A DNA stretch of 64,000 bases from Adiantum capillus-veneris. Its lineage: Eukaryota; Streptophyta; Polypodiopsida; Polypodiales; Pteridaceae. Within the stretch, counting starts at the first letter, position 1, and each line of letters opens with the position of its first letter. The position numbers and the translations under genes are program-made. Positions 56,631 to 64,000 of this stretch are shown here, in pieces. The DNA lies in NCBI GenBank assembly GCA_014529385.2, contig CM043961.1, positions 13,900,978 through 13,964,977 on the forward strand. The letters run 5' to 3'. Below the pieces are notes generated by a model. It had not been told where the DNA came from. It saw only the letters and a list, made by a program, of their open reading frames with translations, and did no database searches.

Positions 56631-57945
56631 CTAATCAGACGTCTCATCGCGTCCAAGCGGCATATCTGTCGGATTCTGCAAAAAAAAACAATATGACAGC
56701 TTTTTGTAAGTATAAACATATAGCGACGTTTATAAAACAATACAACAAATAGAAAAGAATAAACCCTAATACTAACCATGCCGCCGCAAGAACTCAAAAT
56801 GTCCATAAGGGCGTTTAAGCCCTTCGTGCCTGCGTACTCACGCTCGTACGGTGTGGGATCACGTCCTGTCATTGACCACTGTCAAAACATACAAAGAATC
56901 CATTATGTTTGAATTTAAAAACCCATAAACCCAAAACTATCAAACATAGAGAGCAATGTAAAAACACTTACAAAATCGGCCTCAAATGATGCCCACCCGT
57001 CGCTTCCCAAGTAGTGCGAGCTCCCTGCCTCTACTCGCGCTCTGGCTGCCTCCTTTTGTTGCTTCCACTTGTCGGGATTCTCACGCGCTGCTTTCTTCGC
57101 ATTCTTTCAATCTTCCTTGGCCAGCCAATCTGGTCTGTTCCATCAACCCATGCTTGATTGCTTTTTGCACTTCGGAACACTTGTGCTTGCAGTATTTGAG
57201 CATTCGAACCTTCATCACGTCTTCATTGAAGCGGTCATCACATGTTGGAACGGGAAACTCGTCATGAAGTACGTTGATGACTCTGTCTTTTAAATCATTT
57301 GGTACTTCACTCTAGGTTTTTAGTATGTAGTGTCTAAACACTTGAGAGCAAAGACCGTGCATGCGCGAAATCAGCTTCTTGTCTTCATCATCCAAGATGA
57401 TGCCGCCGCTGAAGTCGACGGAGTAAGGCAAGCCCTCTCGCCGTTGATGCGTGAACCTGGGTGTCCCCGCAGGGGTCTCTAGAGGCGTTTCGATGGGGGT
57501 ACGAACGTCAGGTGTCTCCACTGGAGTCGGATCCCTGAAGCGAGGAGTGTCCACTGGAGTGACTCCTGGAGGAGTAGCTAGTGGTGTGTAGCCGCTAGGA
57601 ACGGCAGTCAGCCGTGCAAAACCTGGTGTCGATGGCGATGTCGTGGCTGGTGTTGGGACGGGCAAAGAAGGGGAGGGTAAAGAGCCTTGTCGAACATGAG
57701 GCGGTGTCGAAGCATCGGTGGCGGCATCCCCACAACAACCGCCACCGCCACCACTAGAGCGCCGACGCCTAGACGAGTGTGAAGATCTTCTCATCGACAC
57801 CAAAGCTTCGAAGCGCTGAGGACTCCGAAACAGAGGGAGATGCGGATGGAGTAGGAATGTGCGATGGTGCGCCAGAGCGATGACGCTCCACGTAACACTA
57901 TCTTTGCTCGGGTGACAAAGAAGAAAGAAACTCGTCATCATCCAT
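56631..57945 (-). pseudogene. CACTA accessory gene (plant En/Spm Transposase_24-like)
   Basis: The start MDDDEFLSSLSPEQR (57945) is followed by a TAG. A Pro/Thr-rich region (repeated PVETP, PIETP, PLETP) and DDEDKKLISRMHGLCSQVFR come next. After a TAG at 57312 come SEVPNDLKDRVINVLHDEF, a frame change near 57135, then RPDWLAKED, TGA, KNAKKAARENPDKWKQQKEA and GSDGWASFEADF. The last stretch ends at a clear donor (GTAAGT). A second exon with GRDPTPYEREYAGTKGLNAL and donor GTTAGT, and a third exon with NPTDMPLGRDETSD and a stop, follow with good acceptors. TAG before SEVP and TGA after KED stand where the family has Trp. Introns are about 93 and 102 bases. The family assignment is from pattern only. 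Confidence 0.65.
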
Positions 57946-58028
57946 ACCTGCATGAAACACACGAATAGTTAAACTTAATATTGAATGAATGGAGTAGAAA
58001 ACATGGACAAGTAGATAGAGATAGAGAT

Positions 58029-58029
<1 letters not shown>

Positions 58030-58074
<45 letters not shown>
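58030..58074. repeat. (GA)n microsatellite
   Basis: GATAGA units then a pure GA run. Confidence 0.95.
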
Positions 58075-58077
<3 letters not shown>

Positions 58078-58232
58078 GAGGTGCTCTTCGTCCCTGCTTG
58101 TGAGAACATACCTAGAGTATACGTACCTGGAGTGGATGCAAAGACCATTAAATACAATGACGCAATGACGCAATGACGCGTTCTTCTTCTATTCAACTTG
58201 AGTGATGGAAGAGGCAAGTCGATAACGCGGAA

Positions 58233-58238
<6 letters not shown>

Positions 58239-58303
<65 letters not shown>
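58239..58303. repeat. (GA)32 microsatellite
   Basis: A 65-base pure GA run between the two CACTA gene fragments. Confidence 0.95.
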
Positions 58304-58307
<4 letters not shown>

Positions 58308-58619
58308 CACACAATCAAATATTGCAGTCGAAAAACCAGGTCGTGGAGCTGCATGTGGCCATGTATTGCCCAGGATGTGAGCGCAAAATCAAAAGAGCGT
58401 TATACAACATGGAAGGTACTTAGAGAGCCAGAGTTTTTACAAAACATAGCAAAATTGTTCAAATACAATATTTATGGCTTTAAGAGATCTGTCTCTCATC
58501 CTTGCATAGCTCAACATAACTTCCTATATCTATATAGAGCTCTCCGTTTAAACAGATGTCCTCCATTTCATTTTGTAGATCCTCTGCACGCACCCCATAG
58601 AGAGTAGCAGCTTGATGTT

Positions 58620-59420
58620 TGTCTGGCATCACCTCGACGGCTTTTGACTGAGCATCTTATCCGATCTCCTCCATTGATGCCACTGTGATTGGCACATGGT
58701 AGCCTTCATACATCCGTGCACTACGAGGGGCTACCTCTATGACATACCACCATTTTGATGCAGACTTTGTAGGATGAAATATCACTTGCCAGAGCCACAT
58801 AGCTTATATGAGAGCTTCCAAGCACATAAATTCTAAAATGGGATGTTAACTATTTACATACTTACTTAGTACGAAAGTGTCTCTTAGGTCATTCCATTTC
58901 TTAGTTGAATCCACCTCAAGAAAACCAGACTCTCCTCTACACACTGTAGCGTTGCGACCCTCCATGATTATCTTGAACCATTGCACGTCAAACAAGTCGA
59001 CAAAAAATCCTCTATAATCGATCCTCAAAATCTCTTGTAGCGTGCCTAAGTAAGTGAGTTCTGCCACCACAGGATCTGCATCAGAGGACCATCGTCCGAC
59101 TAGACTGTTCAAATTTTGCCATGATTCCACAATCTTGAGTAAAAGGCTTTTTGTCGATCCATTCCACCCTACAATGTCGACCTTTATACCATGCTGATGT
59201 GCATGACTTATACTACAACCAACAAAGATTATGAGTGGCCATTCAAACATCTAGAAAGTCACTAGTCGTACATTGCAAACTTACCTTGGTCGCACAACCC
59301 CAAGAGTACTCCCACTCTTCCTCAGTCACTTCTTCACCGCACTATTGTGCGCTTTTCAATTGGTTGTGCAACCATCTTAAGCTCATGAATGTTGGTAGGC
59401 TCTCCAGACCCTTCGGATAG
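58620..59420 (-). pseudogene. CACTA transposase C-terminal (DUF4216-like) fragment
   Basis: Three exon-like pieces on the minus strand. The first (about 59420-59285) has LPTFMSLRWLHNQLKSAQ, a TAG and EEVTEEEWEYSWGC before a donor GTAAGT. The second (about 59217-58866) has ELTYLGTLQEILRIDYRGFF and VDLFDVQWFKIIMEG, the G-x-L-x-E-I-x-x-x-D-Y...L-F-x-x-x-W-F pattern of DUF4216, then DTFVLS before another GTAAGT. The third (58802 down) has LWQVIFHPTKSASKWWYVIE and VAPRSARMYEGYHVPITVAS. DUF4216 is the C-terminal part of plant TNP2-type CACTA transposases. The catalytic and DUF4218 parts upstream are missing. Confidence 0.7.
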
Positions 59421-59904
59421 TGCATCGGTGGTCGTCTTCCCCGTCTCCACTCGATTCGTGTCCTTTGTCGCTCTTGCTTTGCATCCTCATATTGTGAAAT
59501 CCATGGGGAGTGGCGGCTGGGCCAGCTTCAAGGAGGATTTTGTCCCATCACCTCCGTCATGGATCGACGGGGTGGAGAGGTGAGAGTATTAAACTCTTGC
59601 ATTGAAGTATTTGTATATGTGAGGCCCATTCACAACTACACAACTATTGTATGCGGCCCATCACTTTCTTTCCCTCAGGGGTAATAATGGTCTCATCGGA
59701 CATACGATTGATGAGGTAGGCATATCACTTTGGCATGTCCCTCCCGTGAACTATAGAAACCCTGTCTGATGAATGCTCATCATCCAAGCCTCTAGGTGAC
59801 CCCGACACAGTGTTCGAGTCACTCGTAAGCATCTCCGACGTAGTGATCGAGACAACGGCCACTCTCAAACGCGTAGGCAGTATAATCCTTCGGTGTACTC
59901 AAAA

Positions 59905-60310
59905 TAAACCTCAATCTAATCTAATTTAACTTAAATAAACCTAAATCTAATCTAACATAAATCTAGATCTAACCTTATCTTAAACAATAAAAATAGGAAA
60001 ATGGTATAACCTTTCTATCACCCAAGTGTGGTAGATCGGTTATGCCATTTCTCTCTTCAATAACAGGTAAATAACGTAAATAAACCTAAATCTAATCTAA
60101 TACAATGTAAATCTAAATCTAGCGTAAATAAACCTAAATAAACCTAAATAAACCTAAATCTAATCTAATATAACGTAAATCTAAATCTAACGTAAATAAA
60201 TTTAAATCTAATCAAACGTAAATCTAACTAAAAATAAACCTAAATCTAATCTAATTTAACTTAAATAGACCTAAATCTAGTTTAACGTAAGTCTACATCT
60301 AACCTAATCT
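59905..60310. repeat. minisatellite (AAATAAACCTAAATCTAATC type)
   Basis: Imperfect tandem copies of AAACCTAAATCTAATCTAA with CGT spacers, about 20-26 bases each, interrupted at 59996-60072 by one tRNA-like repeat copy. Confidence 0.85.
60001..60070 (+). repeat. tRNA-like (SINE-type) repeat, partial copy
   Basis: It starts GGTATAACC, with an A-box-like TGGTAGATCGG at 60029-60039. It stops before the B box, where the minisatellite resumes. Confidence 0.5.
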
Positions 60311-60400
60311 TTCACATCTTTTGGGATAGTTTCCTACGACGTTAAAACTCTCTTCTTCTTGTGTGTGTGTGTGTGTGTGTGCCAATAAAAAGAAAAAAAT

Positions 60401-60540
60401 GGTATAACCTTTCTATCACCCAAGTGTGGTAGATTGGTTATATTATGCCATTTCCCTCTTGAATAATAGGTCTTGAGTTCAACTCCTCGTCGGCTAGATC
60501 TTTAGGTCTCTTTTATTAGTTTCCTACGATGTTAAATTAA
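60401..60540 (+). repeat. tRNA-like (SINE-type) repeat copy 2
   Basis: GGTATAACC start, A-box-like TGGTAGATTGG (60427-60437) and B-box-like AGTTCAACTCC (60476-60486), which matches GGTTCGANTCC at nine of eleven positions. This is the internal RNA polymerase III promoter layout of tRNA-derived SINEs. No full tRNA cloverleaf is possible. Confidence 0.5.
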
Positions 60541-60602
60541 AATCTCTTCTTCTCGGGTGTGTCTGTGTGGGTGTGTGCACGCCAATAAGAAAAGGAGAAA
60601 AA

Positions 60603-60730
60603 TGGTATAACTTTTCTATCACCGAAGTGTGATAGATTGGTTATGCCATTTCCCTCATGAATAACAGGTCTTGAGTTCAACTCCGGTGGACTAGATCTTT
60701 AAGGTCTCTTGAGATAGTTTTCTATGATGT
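60603..60730 (+). repeat. tRNA-like (SINE-type) repeat copy 3
   Basis: The same unit about 200 bases further on: TGATAGATTGG (60630-60640) and AGTTCAACTCC (60674-60684). It is followed, as in copy 2, by AGATCTTTAAGGTCTC and a CTT/CT run. Confidence 0.5.
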
Positions 60731-60754
60731 TAAGACTCTCTTCTTCTTCTTCTT

Positions 60755-60785
60755 CTCTCTCTCTATCTATTTTATATCTTTCTCC

Positions 60786-60858
<73 letters not shown>

Positions 60859-61007
60859 CCTCTCTCAATGTGTGTGTGCATTCTTTGTTTATGCATGTGT
60901 GTGTGCATTTTTGGTTTATGCATGCTCTCTCTCTCTCTCTCTTTTCCTCTCTCAATGTGTGTGTGCATTCTTTGTTTATGCATGTGTGTGCATTTTTTGT
61001 TTATGCT

Positions 61008-61038
<31 letters not shown>

Positions 61039-61050
61039 ACAAAAACACAA

Positions 61051-61097
<47 letters not shown>

Positions 61098-61200
61098 AAG
61101 AGGGGAAGGGAACATGAGAGTGAGAAGAGGGAAGGAGCATACCTGGATCTCCTTCCTCTCCTCGTGTGTGTGTGTGTGTATGTGTGTGTGTGTGGAGAAG
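60755..61200. repeat. cluster of CT, GT and GA microsatellites
   Basis: A long CT run (60791-60854), TGTGTGTGCATT units with short CT runs, then GA and GT runs up to about 61195. The long frames on both strands here are only simple repeat translations. Confidence 0.95.
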
Positions 61201-61306
61201 AAAGAGCGAGAGAGGGAGAGCGTACGTTACCTTGCTTGTTTGAGCGCGCGCCAAAAACTCAGATCTGAGATCTAAGTTTTCGGACACTCTAGGTTATTTC
61301 TTTTAG

Positions 61307-61412
61307 CCCTGACGGCGTCGCTATGAGCGTCGCTAAGTTACTTGTAATTTAGCGATGCCCATAGCGACATCGTGGTTTTTCACATTTGAGCGTCGCACTG
61401 CGAGCGTCGCTA
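61307..61412. repeat. CACTA right subterminal repeat array
   Basis: Copies of GCGTCGCTA and TAGCGA in both orientations, as in the left array, next to the right terminal repeat. Confidence 0.85.
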
Positions 61413-61421
61413 CTATTAAGT

Positions 61422-61434
61422 ACCTCTTGTAGTG
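61422..61434 (-). repeat. CACTA right terminal inverted repeat
   Basis: ACCTCTTGTAGTG, followed by target duplication AAA. Confidence 0.95.
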
Positions 61435-61597
61435 AAAACAATTATTATTTTGATGAATCGAGAATATTGTAACTCCTACTTTCCGGATAAAGATTGTAAT
61501 TGATGAGCCAGGGCTACAAGCTTCTAGATTGTATCAACCTGTCTTTAGATAGAGCTCCTAGATTATTAGTTTTGACCACAAAAAACCTTGGCTAAGG

Positions 61598-61605
61598 TAT
61601 AAAAG
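61598..61605 (+). promoter_or_regulatory. probable gypsy V LTR TATA box
   Basis: GGTATAAAAGCC lies about 700 bases before the primer site. Confidence 0.55.
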
Positions 61606-61822
61606 CCAATTTTTGTAAATTTTTATAAGTTTTTGGATAAGAAATACACAGCGTGAGCCAATGATGCTCAGTTCTCTCCTTTTCATGCTTCATACTCCTT
61701 GCCCAGTTGTCACATTGCAGTCCTGTCTGTTGCGTTGCGACTGCAAGTAAGATCTACACATTGGCATAAGCATTTCACGATATTTTGTATCTTTTGGCAT
61801 CATCGACCCGCGGCTTAATCTC

Positions 61823-61869
61823 ATTATAAGTAGGAATTTCTACTTATAATTTCATTATAAGTAGAAATT
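61823..61869. repeat. three-armed inverted repeat in LTR
   Basis: Arm 1 ATTATAAGTAG (61823), arm 2 AATTTCTACTTATAAT (61835-61850) and arm 3 ATTATAAGTAGAAATT (61854-61869). Arms 2 and 3 pair over 16 bases with a 3-base loop. Arm 2 can instead pair with arm 1 over 11. Confidence 0.95.
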
Positions 61870-62309
61870 TAAGCTTTAAAATCAAATACTAAGTATAGGC
61901 GAGGTATTGGAGAATCATTGCTAAGCATTTAGATGCATTCTGGGTCGAGAACGACTAGGTCAAAAACTCACAACTGTTAATAATCGTGATTTTTGCACTT
62001 GACCTAAAGTGAGATTTGAGACCATAAGCATGTGTTCTTAGGTCTTATAAACATGTGCTAGAAGTTTCGTAACATTTGGATGTCGTTTGATGTTGTAACC
62101 AAAGTGATTTTCCTGCCGATGAGCTATTAGCTTTTGGTGATTTCAGTCACTTGAGTTAGATGCGAGTTGTTTGTTGTTTTCCAAGAGATTGACAACCTCT
62201 TGTAGCCTCTATGCACTAGTTGAGTCAGCTTCGTTTCATGGATTGACACTTATATTTGTGGTTCTCGCTATGTCTGTAATAAGATAGGAGTGATGTTAGA
62301 TACCACATT

Positions 62310-62327
62310 TGGCGCCGTTGTCGGGAA
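62310..62327 (+). promoter_or_regulatory. gypsy V primer binding site (tRNA-Asp type)
   Basis: TGGCGCCGTTGTCGGGAA is almost the standard plant gypsy site complementary to tRNA-Asp, two bases after the LTR end. Confidence 0.88.
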
Positions 62328-62878
62328 TGAAGAGACCTAAACTAGGAAAAGACACGAGCGTCTTTTGAAGTTATCCTTTAACTTCCTGTAGGTTCACTTA
62401 GAGTCAAAACTTTCTTTTTAAAATCCCATAGCTTACGATTGTCGTCTTTTGTTGTGTAAAGGTAGCTTGGAAGTAGGTTGTACTTGTTAAGTGCCTTTTA
62501 GGATTGTAGGATTGTAGAGTTAGATTAGAATTCTGAGAATGATTGGCGGAGGAGACAAATCTTGAGATCAAGGCTAAGAAAACCATAAAAAACAAGAAAA
62601 CGAGTGTTTGTGGACACTTTCCACAACCCCATTGCAAGAGAATCTAGGAGTAGGGTAAGTAGAATCCGAGGTGGATTTTAGAACATTGCTCTCTCCAAAA
62701 GAATCAATTGTGAGTGTTTATATGAAGTTGCTGAATTTCAGGTCTACGGCTAGAAATAGCACCAGAAGGTTGTCAACCACTCAATCCGACTGGAGAGTAT
62801 GCTTTAAAAGTTGTATGAACCAATGGGTAAGCTTAAGGACGCATTGAAGTAAAAATTTCAAGAGTTTGCAAAAACTCA

Positions 62879-62891
62879 GATTATTTACTTT
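62879..62891. repeat. leader palindrome half site
   Basis: GATTATTTACTTT, the right arm only. Confidence 0.7.
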
Positions 62892-63001
62892 TTCTTGACA
62901 TTTTAGGCTAAATTAAGTTTTGACTTGACTTAGAGGCTTAAAATAGATCATGAAAAGACTCTCCAAAGAAAAAGTTCAAAAAAATGCTCATTTTAGGCCT
63001 A

Positions 63002-63029
63002 AAGTAAATAATCGTGATTATTTACTTTC
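63002..63029. repeat. gypsy V leader palindrome copy 1
   Basis: Perfect 13-base arms AAAGTAAATAATC and GATTATTTACTTT surround GT. Confidence 0.95.
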
Positions 63030-63299
63030 AACTCAAAAGTGACCAATGTTAATACCAAAGACTATATGCATGTGTACAAACAACTTTTGTAAAGGCCCAT
63101 AGAATTGGATCACCAAACTGACCACAAACTGACCAAAAACTGGGTAAAAACTAAATTCTATACTGACTTTTGAGAACTTGAGTGTAAATTGGAAAACTTT
63201 TGTTCAAACTGAAATGAAACTTGACTTATAGGCTTATATTGATGTGATAAACAAGGGTACATTCTCATTTGACCAAAAAGATCCAAAAATTTGCCAGAT

Positions 63300-63321
63300 A
63301 TAAATAATCACTATTATTTAC
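63300..63321. repeat. gypsy V leader palindrome copy 2 (diverged)
   Basis: ATAAATAATC and TATTATTTAC surround AC. End pairing is lost. Confidence 0.85.
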
Positions 63322-63592
63322 TTCTGTCCCATTTTTTAAAATTTTTGACCAAACCAACATACCACTAGTTTTAGCATGTTGTATTAAGCCCACAAACCAA
63401 ATTTGATAAGATTTGGATTATTGAATTGAACATTGTGGCCAAATTTGCAAAGTCAGTCTGTAGATACAAAACTGAAGACCATTTGAACAAAAATTATCCA
63501 AACTTAATGAAACTTGGCTAGGGAGCTTAAGTTAAGCTGCTTAGCAGATGTGTATCAAGATTGTGACAAAAACTTGCAAAAAAATAGCATAA

Positions 63593-63614
63593 GTAAATAA
63601 TCGCAATTATTTAC
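63593..63614. repeat. gypsy V leader palindrome copy 3
   Basis: GTAAATAATC and AATTATTTAC surround GC, with one mismatch. Confidence 0.9.
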
Positions 63615-63877
63615 ATTTGCTACAAAAAATTGATATTCTTGCACATTTGAGTATGCCGCAAGGTCAAGCATATCAAGTAGACCACACAAATCAATTTTGG
63701 TGAAATTTGGATCACAAAAGGAAGACTTAATCCAGATTCTTGAAAACTAAGTCTGCGACGGACACGAAACAGTTGATAACTTAAACAAATTTTGTTCAAA
63801 CTTAGTGGAACTTGTCCAAAGACCTTAGCAAGTTTCATACTTGGCAAATCAAGCCAAAAAGTGCAAAAACTAAAAAA

Positions 63878-63901
63878 AGTAAATAATCGCGATTATTTAC
63901 T
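63878..63901. repeat. gypsy V leader palindrome copy 4
   Basis: Perfect 24-base palindrome with 12-base arms AGTAAATAATCG and CGATTATTTACT. Confidence 0.95.
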
Positions 63902-64000
63902 ACTAATACAGAGAGACAAACTTTTTGACTTTTGAACTTGTACAGCATTAGACCAACATAATACAAGGACATCGGACAATTTTGCGTTCAATCGGATCCA

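Larger units (their letters stand above)
55958..61434 (-). mobile_element. CACTA (En/Spm) DNA transposon, 5477 bp
   Basis: The terminal inverted repeats CACTACAAGAGGT (55958-55970) and ACCTCTTGTAGTG (61422-61434) are perfect. They are flanked by the 3-base target duplication AAA (55955-55957, 61435-61437). Both ends carry arrays of a subterminal motif around GCGACGCT/AGCGTCGC. Genes are on the minus strand: a DUF4216-type fragment of the TNP2 transposase (58.6-59.4 kb) and a second gene of the plant En/Spm accessory type (56.63-57.95 kb). The catalytic transposase region is absent, so this is a non-autonomous deletion derivative. Its terminal structure is intact and could still be recognised in trans. 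Confidence 0.93.
61468..62307 (+). repeat. gypsy V 5' LTR (left edge uncertain)
   Basis: A TATA box (TATAAAAG, 61598-61605), a strong three-armed inverted repeat (61823-61869) and the CA end beside the primer site support an LTR. A diverged copy of the leader palindrome (GTTAATAATCGTGAT, near 61976) is inside it. Confidence 0.5.
61468..64000 (+). mobile_element. Ty3/gypsy retrotransposon V, 5' end only
   Basis: A 5' LTR ends ACCACA at 62307, a tRNA-Asp-type primer site starts at 62310, and a non-coding leader with diverged ~290-base repeats runs to the window edge. No gag is reached. The left edge is not proven (TGTAACTCC at 61468 is one candidate), and the LTR might begin elsewhere or be interrupted by the CACTA insertion. 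Confidence 0.65.
62328..64000 (+). other. gypsy V untranslated leader with ~290-bp diverged repeats
   Basis: No coding sequence. Related segments recur about every 290 bases, each with the palindrome family below, a block like GATAAGATTTGGATTA / GGTGAAATTTGGATCAC, and a block like CAAACTTAATGAAACTTGGC / CAAACTTAGTGGAACTTG. The copies are old. Confidence 0.7.

Noticed and set aside
56986..57293. Plus-strand frames of 74 and 93 codons.
   Set aside because: They are shadows of the minus-strand CACTA gene.
60401..60540. A real tRNA gene.
   Set aside because: A and B box similarity is only partial and no acceptor or anticodon stems can be formed.
60724..61287. Long frames on both strands (up to 183 codons).
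   Set aside because: They translate CT, GA and GT simple repeats only.
62879..63901. Palindromic repeats at regular spacing, CRISPR-like.
   Set aside because: Spacing is ~290 bases, spacers are related to each other, and the setting is a plant retrotransposon leader.

Overview
The window reads as nuclear DNA of a land plant with a large, repeat-rich genome. The evidence is the set of elements: plant-type Ty3/gypsy and Ty1/copia LTR retrotransposons, a CACTA (En/Spm) transposon with DUF4216-like coding sequence, a DUF4283/CCHC-type gene fragment, and many long CT/GA, AC, TA and poly-G runs. I found no convincing host gene, rRNA, canonical tRNA or CRISPR. The species cannot be fixed from sequence alone. 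A non-flowering plant is possible but unproven.

Layout. 1-9248: gypsy element I on the minus strand (its 3' part lies off the left edge), with RT, protease and gag remnants, a 2.2-kb leader carrying repeated 24-bp palindromes, a tRNA-Asp-like primer site and a 1.14-kb LTR. About 10.99-15.66 kb: gypsy III (+), cut inside RT and joined to a minus-strand DUF7869-like remnant (15.66-17.64 kb). 17.6-22.2 kb: simple repeats and small tandem duplications. 22.3-24.3 kb: copia I remnant (+). 24.27-31.96 kb: a minus-strand copia element (IIa) split by an inverted, 5'-truncated relative (IIb), forming a 2.25-kb inverted repeat. 33.27-44.73 kb: gypsy II, a complete Tat-type element with 2.6-2.7-kb LTRs, an ATGG target duplication and two RNase H domains. 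46.86-51.1 kb: copia III (+). 51.4-52.3 kb: minus-strand CCHC/DUF4283-type remnant. 55.2-55.7 kb: gypsy IV protease-region remnant (minus). 55,958-61,434: CACTA element with matching 13-bp terminal repeats and an AAA target duplication, carrying damaged genes, tRNA-like repeats and microsatellites. About 61.5-64.0 kb: the 5' end of gypsy V (+), with a primer site and a leader built from ~290-bp diverged repeats, each with a palindrome.

Function. Retroelement gag forms the particle, protease matures it, RT and RNase H make cDNA and integrase inserts it. Every coding region here has at least one lesion, so none looks autonomous. Decay is rich in nonsense codons, some of which match conserved Trp or Gln in family members (C-to-T or G-to-A change), as expected for methylated silent chromatin.

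The most unusual signal is that two different gypsy families (I and V), both with tRNA-Asp-like primer sites, carry unrelated 22-28-bp palindromes repeated through their untranslated leaders. In RNA these could fold as hairpins with self- or mutually complementary loops, like retroviral dimer-initiation sites.
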